The notes beneath the pieces are model-generated. The model made no database searches. It saw only the letters and a list, made by a program, of their open reading frames with translations, and was not told where the DNA came from. Shown piece by piece: positions 9,160-17,361 of a stretch of DNA of 64,000 bases (positions are counted from its first letter, which is position 1; every line of letters starts with the position of its first letter). The DNA is taken from positions 2,976,001 to 3,040,000 of the forward strand of contig NZ_CP018863.1 in assembly GCF_002849715.1 (NCBI RefSeq), given 5' to 3'. Both the position numbers and the translations under genes were made by a program. This DNA is from Arthrobacter crystallopoietes (GTDB taxonomy: Bacteria; Actinomycetota; Actinomycetes; Actinomycetales; Micrococcaceae).

Positions 9160-10959
9160 GTGGCAGGCGAGGACCGGATCTCCGGCAACATTGAGGACCC
9201 CCGTACGGATCGTGCGCCGGATACCGACAGCGACCCCATCGAGGTGCCCGCGCCTCCGGTCCCTGCCAGCGGCCGGTTCCTTGACGAGGCCAACCGGCAG
9301 CCGATGCGCAAGGCCAGCCGCTTGCCGGATCTGAGCGCCTTCAACAAGGAGCCTCGCGGCACGGCAAAGAACAACGACGGCGGAGCCTCCTCAGCAAATA
9401 ACGACGGCGGTGCGCCCGCGGCCAAGAGCGACGGCGGTGCTTCCAATGGGAAGAGCGACGGCGGTACCCCCGCCGTCTCGCGCTTCAAACCGGACGCCGT
9501 CCCCGGCTGGGGGAGTCCCGCCCCCAAGCCGACTGACTCGACGCCGGCAGACGCTTCTCCGAAGCCGGAGCAAGCAGACTCCGCCAATAGCGAAGCAACA
9601 ACTGCGAACGAGCCGGAATCCGCGGATGAGGCTGCCCCGGAGACCAAGGCGGTTCCCACAACGGCGGCTTCCGCTGGTAGTGAGACTTCGGCTAACGCAG
9701 CAACCTCCGCGGTCTCGCCCGACTCCTCCGGATCGCCGGCCACTTCCGGGTCGCCGGACTCAGCCGAACTGCCCAGTACCGGACGTCGGGCTGCCCCGGG
9801 CGGACCGCAGGAGGATAGCCAGACTCTGGTCGGCGAGCAGGGGGACGCGAAGTCTCCGACCGGGACTGCCCCCGGACCAAACCCGGAGCTGGACCCTGCG
9901 AACCACGGGCAGGATCGGGCGTCGGAATGGCAGCCGGACCCGGCCGAGACGGTGCGGGCGGAGAAGACCCGAACCCGTCCGGGAGATAAAGGTGCCGGCA
10001 AAACGGCGGCGGCGGCAGCAACGGCGTCGTCCGCGGCTGTAGTCGGAGCCGCCATCGGCGGGGCTGGCAAGGGAGCTGGCAACGGGCCCGGCGCCAAATT
10101 GGGCGATGCTAAACCAAGTAGGCCAGTGCTTTCGGATGTGGAGCGCCGTGCGGCTGAGCGCGAGGAAGCAGTCAACGCGAAGCCGCCGGCGGGCCGGATC
10201 CTGCAGGTGATGCTCGCCGTCTTTTTCCCGTTCCTGCTGATCATCGGGGCTATCCGCGCGGTGTGCACGCCGCTGTTCCTGTGGACTGAGTACCACCGGC
10301 CCGGTTTCCCCGCGGACAGTTTCGGCTTCAGCACCGAGGACCGAATGACCTACGGCTCGTACGCGGTGGATTACCTGCTGAACTGGGCCGGGCCGCGCTA
10401 CCTCGGCGGGCTGGTGGGGCCGGACGGCGACCAGCTGTTCCTCGACAGCGAGGTCGGGCATATGGCGGACGTGAAGACCGTGATCATGGGCGCGTGGATC
10501 GCCGGGGCGGTGATGCTGGTCCTGGCCGTGCTCGCGGTGATTTATCTGGCGCGCGCGTATCCCGGCGGCATCCGCCGCGGCCTGTTCGCCGGGTCAGCCG
10601 CCACCCTGATCCTGATCATTGTGCTCGGCGTGCTGGGCGCGCTGAACTGGCAGGGCTTCTTCACCGCGTTCCACGGGGTCTTCTTCGCGGACGGTACGTG
10701 GACGTTCTTTGTGGACGACACGCTGATCCGGCTGTTCCCTGCCCAGTTCTGGATGGACGCGGGCATCGTGATCGCGGTGCTGGTGCTGATGGTGTCCTCG
10801 CTGGTGCTGGCCTTCACCTGGCCGACCAAGTCCCGGCGGGAACGCAGCTCCGAGAAGCTCGCCGCCGCCCGCGCCCGCTACCTCCAGGACCTGCGCGAAG
10901 ACTCTAGGCGGCTCGGCGCCCCTCGCCGCAAGCACGGCGGGGCGCCGGATCAACTGTAG
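9160..10959 (+). CDS. DUF1461/TIGR01906-like membrane protein with long disordered N-terminus
   Basis: 599 aa with a GTG start after AGAGGGAGA. Residues 1-345 are Ala/Pro/Ser/Glu-rich and look disordered. The C-terminal part has about five membrane segments with an extracellular loop (YGSYAVDYLLNW, HMADVKTVIMGAW, FHGVFFADGTWTFFVDDTLIRLFP), which matches the TIGR01906/DUF1461 integral membrane family of unknown function. The tail carries four Asn/Ser-Asp-Gly-Gly units around residues 72-102, encoded by a 27-bp tandem array of the dispersed motif. Most family members lack such a long N-terminus. Confidence 0.75.
   Translation: MAGEDRISGNIEDPRTDRAPDTDSDPIEVPAPPVPASGRFLDEANRQPMRKASRLPDLSAFNKEPRGTAKNNDGGASSANNDGGAPAAKSDGGASNGKSDGGTPAVSRFKPDAVPGWGSPAPKPTDSTPADASPKPEQADSANSEATTANEPESADEAAPETKAVPTTAASAGSETSANAATSAVSPDSSGSPATSGSPDSAELPSTGRRAAPGGPQEDSQTLVGEQGDAKSPTGTAPGPNPELDPANHGQDRASEWQPDPAETVRAEKTRTRPGDKGAGKTAAAAATASSAAVVGAAIGGAGKGAGNGPGAKLGDAKPSRPVLSDVERRAAEREEAVNAKPPAGRILQVMLAVFFPFLLIIGAIRAVCTPLFLWTEYHRPGFPADSFGFSTEDRMTYGSYAVDYLLNWAGPRYLGGLVGPDGDQLFLDSEVGHMADVKTVIMGAWIAGAVMLVLAVLAVIYLARAYPGGIRRGLFAGSAATLILIIVLGVLGALNWQGFFTAFHGVFFADGTWTFFVDDTLIRLFPAQFWMDAGIVIAVLVLMVSSLVLAFTWPTKSRRERSSEKLAAARARYLQDLREDSRRLGAPRRKHGGAPDQL
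9373..9464 (+). repeat. Four 27-bp units carrying the AACGACGGCGG motif
   Basis: Motif cores begin at 9373, 9400, 9427 and 9454, exactly 27 bp apart. The first two are exact; the last two have A to G at position 2 (AGCGACGGCGG). The DNA between cores differs, so only the core is conserved. The array is in frame and encodes NNDGG, NNDGG, KSDGG, KSDGG. Confidence 0.9.
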
Positions 10960-10967
10960 CCGCCAGG

Positions 10968-12779
10968 TCAGCTGTAGAGGCGCTCGATGTCCGCGGTGAA
11001 GTCCTCGATGACCTGGGTCCGCTTGAGCTTTAGCGACGGCGTCATGTGCCCGGAGGCCTCGGTCAGTTCCTGCCGGAGCACCGTGAACTTCCGGATCTGC
11101 TCGGCGCGCGAGACCAGCTTGTTGGCGTGGTCCACCGCGCCCTGCAAATCTGCCAGCACCGCCGGATCCGCACCGGCCTGGGCAACGCTGAGGCCGTTCC
11201 GGGAACGGGACTTGCACCAGGCGGCCAGGCCGGCCGGATCAAGGCACAGCAGCGCCGCCACAAAAGGCTTCCCTTCGCCGACCACCACGGCCTGCGACAC
11301 TAGCTGGTGCTCGCGCAGGGCATCCTCCAAGGGACCCGGAGCCACGTTCTTGCCGCCGGCCGTGACCAGCAGGTCCTTCTTCCGCCCCGAAATGGTGAGG
11401 TAGCCGTCGTCGTCAATCGTGCCCAGATCCCCGGTGCGGAAGAAGCCGTCCGTGAAGTTCTCCCGGTTGGCGTCCTCGTTGTTGTGGTAGCCCGGGGTGA
11501 TGCCGATGCCCTTGATCAGGACCTCGCCGTCGTCGGCGATGCGGATGGTGGTGCCGGGCAGCGGCAGGCCGACGGTACCGATCCGGTTGCGGCCCGGCAT
11601 GTTCACGGCGGCGGGCGCGGTGGATTCGGTCAGGCCGTAGCCCTCGAGCACTGGGATGCCGATGCCGGTGAAGAAGTGCGCCAGGTGCGGATTCAGGGCG
11701 CTCGCGCCGGAGACCGTGAAGCCGACCTGGCCGCCGAAGACCGCGCGCAGCTTGGCGTAGACCAGCTTGTCGAACACGGCGTGCTTGAGCTTCAGGACCG
11801 GGCCCGGGCCGGAGCCGGTGCCGCGGTCCCGCGCGTCGGCCGCCCGCGAATAGGCGACGGCGGTGTCGGCCGCGGCGTCGAAGATCCGGCCCTTGCCGTC
11901 GTCGTGCGCCTTTTGCTTGGCGGATGCGTAGACCTTCTCGAACACGCGCGGCACCACCAGCAGAAAGGTGGGGTTGTACGTGCGCAGGTCATCGATCAGG
12001 TCGGCCATGCTCGCCGTGTGGCCCATCTTCACGCCGGCGGCGAGGCAGATGACCTGGACGGCGCGGGCGAGGACGTGGGCCAGCGGCAGGAACATCAGCG
12101 ACTTGGCGCCCGGCTCCTTGAGGATGGCGGGCAGGAACTCCGTGGTGTTCAGGGCGAGTTCCGCGAAGTTGCCGTGGGTGATGATGCAGCCGCGCGGGCG
12201 TCCCGTGGTGCCGGAGGTGTAAACCAACGACGCCGCATCCTCCAGGGTGCGCGAGGTGCGGGCCTGCTCCAGCTCCTCATCCGGGACGGCTGCACCCTGC
12301 GCCCGGAGTTCAGCCAGGCCCGGGTTGGCTCCGGCCATGGTCCAGACCGGCAGCGGGGCGGGCAACTCCTGCATGGCCGTATTCACGACGGCGGCCTTGG
12401 ACTCGTCCTCCACAAAGACCAGCCGGGCGCCGGAATCGGAGAGGATCCAGTGCACCTGGTGCGCCGAGGACGTCTCGTAAATGGGAACCACCACGGCGCC
12501 GGCAAACCAGCCCGCAAGATCCACCACTGTCCATTCGAATCGGGTCTTGGACATCACGGCAATCTTGTCCCCGGGCCGGATGCCGGCATTGATTAGCCCC
12601 TTGGCTAGCGAGGAAACCTGGCCGAGGAGTTCGGCGGCGGACACATCGGTCCACACGCCGGCCCGCTTCACGGCATACAGGGCATGCTGCGGGTTCCGCT
12701 TGTGCCGCGCCATGAGAATGTCCGTGATGTTGGAGCCGTCCGGCATGCGCTCCAGCAGTTCGGTTGACGCTTCGCGCAC
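10968..12779 (-). CDS. Long-chain fatty acid-CoA ligase (FadD15-like)
   Basis: 603 aa with a GTG start preceded by GAGGAAAG. It activates fatty acids to acyl-CoA through an acyl-adenylate. The AMP-binding signature LVYTSGTTGRPRGC, the LEGYGLTES motif and the C-terminal TGDLGTIDDDGYLTISGRKKDLLVTAGGKNVAP are all present and intact. Length and the N-terminal RHKRNPQHALYAVKRAGVWTDVS fit the long-chain group. It lies 74 bp downstream of the Pmt gene on the same strand and may be read through from it. Confidence 0.9.
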   Translation of the reverse strand: MREASTELLERMPDGSNITDILMARHKRNPQHALYAVKRAGVWTDVSAAELLGQVSSLAKGLINAGIRPGDKIAVMSKTRFEWTVVDLAGWFAGAVVVPIYETSSAHQVHWILSDSGARLVFVEDESKAAVVNTAMQELPAPLPVWTMAGANPGLAELRAQGAAVPDEELEQARTSRTLEDAASLVYTSGTTGRPRGCIITHGNFAELALNTTEFLPAILKEPGAKSLMFLPLAHVLARAVQVICLAAGVKMGHTASMADLIDDLRTYNPTFLLVVPRVFEKVYASAKQKAHDDGKGRIFDAAADTAVAYSRAADARDRGTGSGPGPVLKLKHAVFDKLVYAKLRAVFGGQVGFTVSGASALNPHLAHFFTGIGIPVLEGYGLTESTAPAAVNMPGRNRIGTVGLPLPGTTIRIADDGEVLIKGIGITPGYHNNEDANRENFTDGFFRTGDLGTIDDDGYLTISGRKKDLLVTAGGKNVAPGPLEDALREHQLVSQAVVVGEGKPFVAALLCLDPAGLAAWCKSRSRNGLSVAQAGADPAVLADLQGAVDHANKLVSRAEQIRKFTVLRQELTEASGHMTPSLKLKRTQVIEDFTADIERLYS

Positions 12780-12853
12780 CGCGTTCTCGCTTTCCTCGTT
12801 AGGTGTTGCTCAGGTTTTCTGTTGCCCGGGGCCGTCAGCACGGGCCTGTCTTC

Positions 12854-14497
12854 TCACACCCAGCTGGGCATCCACATCCGCCACCGCCACTGATCGTAGG
12901 GGATCTGCTCGGCCGTCCAGATCGGCATGAAATACGCCGAAATCAGCAGCACGGCAATGATGAACCCGCCGACCACTACCAGTCCCTGGCGGCGCCGCCA
13001 GACAGGATCGGTCCGTCTGCCGAGGAACAGGCCGAGCACATAGGTCAAGGCCAGGACCAGGAACGGCTGGAAGGAGATGGCGTAGAAGAAGAACGTGGTG
13101 CGGTCCGGGAACAGGAACCACGGGAGGTAGCCGGCGGCCAGTCCCGCCAGGATTGCGCCGGCGCGCCAATCCCGACGGCCCAACCACGCGAAGGCGACGG
13201 CGATCAGCGCCAACGCCGCGGCCCACCAGATGAGCGGGTTGCCTACCACGGTCACGGCAGTGGAACAGGTATCGACCGCGCATCCGTTCACGCCGTTCTC
13301 ATCCGAATGGTAGTAGAAGGAGGTGGGCCGGCCCATGAAGAGCCAGGTCCAGGCATTGGACTGGTACGGGTGCTCGGAATCCAGTCCGTTGTGGAAGGTG
13401 TAGGCGCTGCGGTGGTACTCGGCGAGGGAGCGCAGCGGATCCGGCACCCAGCTCCAGATACCGCCGGCATTGTCGCGGGCCCATTGCCGGTGGTAGGCGT
13501 CTTCGGACAGGAACCAGCCCGTCCAGGTGGCCAGATAGGTAGCGGCGGCCAGCGGCATCATGGTTAAGAACGCGGGGACGCCGTCGCGGAAGACGCCGCC
13601 GGAGATCCAGCCCCGGATGCCGGCGATGCGGCGTGCGTTGACATCCCACAGTACGGCCATCACACAGAACACCGCCACGAAGGACAGCGCGGACCACTTG
13701 GTTCCGACGGCGAGACCCATGCAGACGGCGGCCACCAGCCGCCACGGCCGCCACAGCACGAACGGACCGTAGAGCAACTGGAGTTTATTGGGTACCCCGG
13801 ACGGCCCGGCGAGAGCTGCCACTTTGCCAGCCAACCGCCGTCGTCCGTCGTCGCGGTCCAGCAGCAGTGCGCCGAACGCCGCGACTACCCAGAACGTGAG
13901 GAAGATATCCAGCAACGAGGTGCGCGAATGGACCAGATGGTGGCCGTCGACTGCGGTCAGCAGGCCAGCGACGCCGCCCAGGACGGGGGACTTGAACAGT
14001 TTCTGGGCGATCAGTGCGATCATCAGGATGGACAGTGTTCCGGCCAGGGCCGCGCCGAAGCGCCAGCCGAAGCCGTTGTCCGAGCCGAACAGCCACATGC
14101 CAAACGCGATCATCCACTTGCCAACCGGCGGATGGACCACATATTCAGGGGAGTCCAGCAGGATGTCCGGATTTCCTGCGTTGAAAGAATCGTTGGCGTC
14201 TTCCGGCCACTCCCGCTCGTAGCCGGACTGCAGGTAGGAGTAGGCGTCCTTGACGTAGTAGGTTTCGTCGAAAACCAGCGAGCCGGGTTCGCCCAGCCGG
14301 TAGAAACGGAGGATTCCGCCAATCGCCGCGGCCAGCACGGGGACCAGCCAGCCCCAGATCCCGAAGACTACGGGCGCGCCCAGCAGCCGCCGCCTGAGTA
14401 CCTCAACCTTGAAGGCCTGCGCCGGCGCCTCAAGCCAGTGCGCCGGGCGCCCCGGCACCTGTTGCGGCTGGCTGGTGGTGTGGGTCACGGTGAACAT
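12854..14497 (-). CDS. pmt: Dolichyl-phosphate-mannose-protein mannosyltransferase (Pmt family)
   Basis: 547 aa polytopic enzyme of the GT39 family that moves mannose from polyprenyl-phosphate-mannose to Ser/Thr of secreted proteins. After the first membrane segment comes FYRLGEPGSLVFDETYYVKDAYS, with the catalytic Asp-Glu pair, then DSPEYVVHPPVGKW, as in Mycobacterium Pmt. About ten or more membrane helices follow. It is divergent from rsmI, a conserved actinobacterial arrangement that supports the assignment. Confidence 0.92.
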   Translation of the reverse strand: MFTVTHTTSQPQQVPGRPAHWLEAPAQAFKVEVLRRRLLGAPVVFGIWGWLVPVLAAAIGGILRFYRLGEPGSLVFDETYYVKDAYSYLQSGYEREWPEDANDSFNAGNPDILLDSPEYVVHPPVGKWMIAFGMWLFGSDNGFGWRFGAALAGTLSILMIALIAQKLFKSPVLGGVAGLLTAVDGHHLVHSRTSLLDIFLTFWVVAAFGALLLDRDDGRRRLAGKVAALAGPSGVPNKLQLLYGPFVLWRPWRLVAAVCMGLAVGTKWSALSFVAVFCVMAVLWDVNARRIAGIRGWISGGVFRDGVPAFLTMMPLAAATYLATWTGWFLSEDAYHRQWARDNAGGIWSWVPDPLRSLAEYHRSAYTFHNGLDSEHPYQSNAWTWLFMGRPTSFYYHSDENGVNGCAVDTCSTAVTVVGNPLIWWAAALALIAVAFAWLGRRDWRAGAILAGLAAGYLPWFLFPDRTTFFFYAISFQPFLVLALTYVLGLFLGRRTDPVWRRRQGLVVVGGFIIAVLLISAYFMPIWTAEQIPYDQWRWRMWMPSWV

Positions 14498-14741
14498 ATT
14501 ACCCGCGAGTAACTTGCTGGGTGCAAGTCAGGGTGGGACGACCTTGGGGACGCTGTGGGCAGGACTGACTGTTCAATGAAGCCACATACTGACCTTATCT
14601 ACCGGGGCTGGGAATCGTCGCCATTGTGCACATGTGGAGGTTCTGTCTCCTTGGTGAGTGCGGGATCGAAGGTGTGCAAGCCGACGACCAATCAGGCACT
14701 ATGCCGGCTCGCTCCGGGCGGCGGGGCGGTAGGGTTGTCGT

Positions 14742-15608
14742 GTGAATGAGCAGGAAAAGCCGGACAGCGCGGGCCGCGGACAAATCGTGCTGGCAGGCAC
14801 GCCCATCGGCAACATTGGGGATGCCTCCACCCGTCTGGTGGAGCTGCTCCAGACCGCCGACATCGTGGCCGCGGAAGATACCCGCCGGCTCCACAAACTC
14901 CTGCATGCCCTGGGCATCACCGCCTCCGGGAAAATCATCAGCTACCACGAGCACAACGAAGCCACCCGGACTGCCGAGCTGCTGGAACTCATCCGCGGCG
15001 GCAAGACCTTGATCATGGTGACCGACGCCGGCATGCCTGCGGTCTCGGATCCGGGCTTCCGCCTCGTCGAGGCGGCCGTCGAGGACGGCGTAGTGGTCAC
15101 CGCGATCCCGGGGCCTTCCGCAGTACTGACGGCGCTCGCCCTGTCGGGCCTGCCAACAGACCGCTTCACCTTCGAAGGCTTCCTGCCGCGTAAGGCAGGG
15201 GAGCGCAGCGCCAGGCTCTCCGACCTGGTGGACGAAAAGCGGACCATGGTGTTCTTCGAGGCGCCGCACCGCCTCGAGCCGATGCTTCGGGCGCTGGACA
15301 CCTCGTTCGGTCCGGACCGGCGTGTAGCGGTCTGCCGCGAATTGACCAAGCTGCATGAGGAAGTGCTCCGCGGTCCGGTGCGCGAACTGCTGGAGTGGTC
15401 GGAGTCCTCCGAGGTGCGCGGTGAAATTGCCGTCGTTGTTGCCGGTGCTCCGGACGCCGAGCCGGAGCAGGCCGAAGACCACGTTGCAGCAGTCAATGAG
15501 CTGATCGGTCAGGGTTCGCGTCTGAAGGACGCCGTTGCGGCGGTCGCCGCGGACGCGCGGATCAGCAAGCGTGAGCTCTACTCGGCTGTGCTGGCTGCGC
15601 GCTCCTGA
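14742..15608 (+). CDS. rsmI: 16S rRNA (cytidine-1402-2'-O)-methyltransferase
   Basis: 288 aa with a GTG start. It uses SAM to 2'-O-methylate C1402 in the ribosomal P site. The tetrapyrrole-methylase fold is clear: GQIVLAGTPIGNIGDASTRLVELL, ADIVAAEDTRRLHKLL, SYHEHNE, VTDAGMPAVSDPGFRLV and the GFLPRKAGER loop, then ETMVFFEAPHRL-like residues (TMVFFEAPHRLE). The final 45 residues form the helical tail typical of RsmI (ELIGQGSRLKDAVAAVAADARISKRELY). Confidence 0.96.
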   Translation: MNEQEKPDSAGRGQIVLAGTPIGNIGDASTRLVELLQTADIVAAEDTRRLHKLLHALGITASGKIISYHEHNEATRTAELLELIRGGKTLIMVTDAGMPAVSDPGFRLVEAAVEDGVVVTAIPGPSAVLTALALSGLPTDRFTFEGFLPRKAGERSARLSDLVDEKRTMVFFEAPHRLEPMLRALDTSFGPDRRVAVCRELTKLHEEVLRGPVRELLEWSESSEVRGEIAVVVAGAPDAEPEQAEDHVAAVNELIGQGSRLKDAVAAVAADARISKRELYSAVLAARS

Positions 15609-15777
15609 CGAGATCCGGCCGGAGCCATCGTACTAATGGCCCTTGTACACCTGCACAGACGTAATAAAGCGACCTAGTGCAGTCCTGCATTTACAGTCGT
15701 GAGCGCCAACACCTACCGTAAAAACAGTTGGGCAGCTCGCCCGTCGATTCAATGCTGAACAAATTGGAGGCACCGCT

Positions 15778-17265
15778 ATGGGTGAAACCGCAACCCGCGA
15801 GGCAGAACTGCTCGCCAAGGTTCCCACAGGTCTGTTGATCAACGGCGAGTGGCGCGACGCCGCCGGCGGCCAGACGCTCGACGTTGAGGATCCCGCCACC
15901 GGCAAGGTCCTGCTCACCATCGCCAACGCCCAGCCCGAGGACGGCGCCGCCGCACTGGATGCCGCCGCTGCCGCCCAGGCCGACTGGGCCAAGACCTCCC
16001 CGCGCGAACGTGGCGAGATCCTGCGCCGCGCCTTCGAGCTCGTCACCGAGCGCACCGAAGACTTCGCCCTCCTGATGACCATGGAAATGGGCAAGCCCCT
16101 GGCCGAGGCCCGCGGCGAGGTTACCTACGGCGCCGAGTTCCTCCGCTGGTTCTCCGAAGAGGCCGTGCGCGTCAACGGCCGCTACGCGACTGCCCCGGAC
16201 GGCAAGAACCGCCTGCTCGTCCAGAAGAAGCCGGTGGGCCCCTGCCTGCTGATCACCCCGTGGAACTTCCCGTTGGCCATGGCCACGCGCAAGATTGCCC
16301 CCGCGATCGCCGCAGGCTGCACGGCGATCCTCAAGCCCGCCACCCTGACCCCGCTGACCAGCCTGCTCTTCGCCCAGGTCATGATCGAGGCCGGCGTGCC
16401 TGCGGGCGTGCTGAACGTCATCCAGACCTCCACCGCCGGCAAGGTCACCGGACCGCTGATCAAGGATGACCGCCTGCGCAAGCTCTCCTTCACCGGATCC
16501 ACCCCGGTGGGCCAGGCCCTCATCCGCGACTCGGCGGACAAGGTCCTGCGCACCTCCATGGAGCTCGGCGGCAACGCCCCGTTCGTGGTCTTCGAAGACG
16601 CCGATCTGGACAAGGCCGTCGAAGGCGCGCTCGCCGCCAAGATGCGCAACATGGGCGAGGCTTGCACCGCAGCCAACCGCTTCATCGTGCAGGACACCAT
16701 CTCCGAGGCCTTCTCCGAGAAGTTCGCCGCCCGCATCGCCGAGCTGACCCCGGCCCGCGGCACCGAGGAGCACTCCAAGGTGGGCCCGCTGATCGATGGC
16801 AAGGCCCGCGACGGCGTGCACGAGCTCGTCACGGACGCGATCGCCAACGGTGCAACTGCCGTGACCGGCGGCGCTCCGGTGGACGGCCCCGGCTACTTCT
16901 ACCAGCCGACCGTGCTCACCAACGTCTCGCCGAAGTCGCGCATCCTCGCCGAGGAGATCTTCGGCCCGGTGGCTCCGATCGTCACCTTCCGCACGGAGGA
17001 CGAAGCCGTGAAGCTTGCCAACGGCAGCGAGTACGGACTGGTTGCCTACGTCTACACCAAGGACCTCAACCGCGGCCTGCGCGTGAGCGAAAAGATGGAG
17101 ACCGGCATGCTCGGCCTGAACGCCGGCGTGATCTCCAACGCGGCCGCTCCGTTCGGCGGCGTCAAGCAGTCCGGCCTCGGCCGCGAAGGCGGCTCCGAGG
17201 GCATCGAGGAATACCTCTACACCCAGTACGTCGGCATCGCCGATCCATACGCGGACGAGCTCTAA
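15778..17265 (+). CDS. gabD: NAD(P)-dependent succinate-semialdehyde dehydrogenase
   Basis: 495 aa aldehyde dehydrogenase that oxidises succinate semialdehyde to succinate in GABA or 4-hydroxybutyrate use. ITPWNFPLAMATRKIAPAIAAGC, FTGSTPVGQ, the general base Glu262 (MELGGNAP) and the nucleophile Cys296 (GEACTAANR) are intact. The C-terminal GVKQSGLGREGGSEGIEEYLYTQYVGI is characteristic of the GabD subgroup. No aminotransferase or permease partner lies beside it, so its source of semialdehyde is not visible here. Confidence 0.92.
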   Translation: MGETATREAELLAKVPTGLLINGEWRDAAGGQTLDVEDPATGKVLLTIANAQPEDGAAALDAAAAAQADWAKTSPRERGEILRRAFELVTERTEDFALLMTMEMGKPLAEARGEVTYGAEFLRWFSEEAVRVNGRYATAPDGKNRLLVQKKPVGPCLLITPWNFPLAMATRKIAPAIAAGCTAILKPATLTPLTSLLFAQVMIEAGVPAGVLNVIQTSTAGKVTGPLIKDDRLRKLSFTGSTPVGQALIRDSADKVLRTSMELGGNAPFVVFEDADLDKAVEGALAAKMRNMGEACTAANRFIVQDTISEAFSEKFAARIAELTPARGTEEHSKVGPLIDGKARDGVHELVTDAIANGATAVTGGAPVDGPGYFYQPTVLTNVSPKSRILAEEIFGPVAPIVTFRTEDEAVKLANGSEYGLVAYVYTKDLNRGLRVSEKMETGMLGLNAGVISNAAAPFGGVKQSGLGREGGSEGIEEYLYTQYVGIADPYADEL

Positions 17266-17275
17266 CCTGCTCTAC

Positions 17276-17311
17276 AGCGGGGCGGCAAGCCGGTTGGCGT
17301 GCCGCCCCGCT
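17276..17311 (+). terminator. Hairpin terminator after gabD
   Basis: A 12-bp perfect stem (17276-17287 with 17300-17311) with a 12-base loop lies 11 bp after the stop. It has no clear T-run, which is common in high-GC actinobacteria. It may also serve the convergent transglutaminase gene. Confidence 0.7.
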
Positions 17312-17361
17312 GCCGTCTAACTACCTATACCGTTAATACCAATAACGACGACGGCGGCATG

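Noticed and set aside
9373..9464. CRISPR-like array
   Set aside because: The conserved core is only 11 bp, the period is 27 bp, the array is in frame in a coding sequence, and no cas genes are near.
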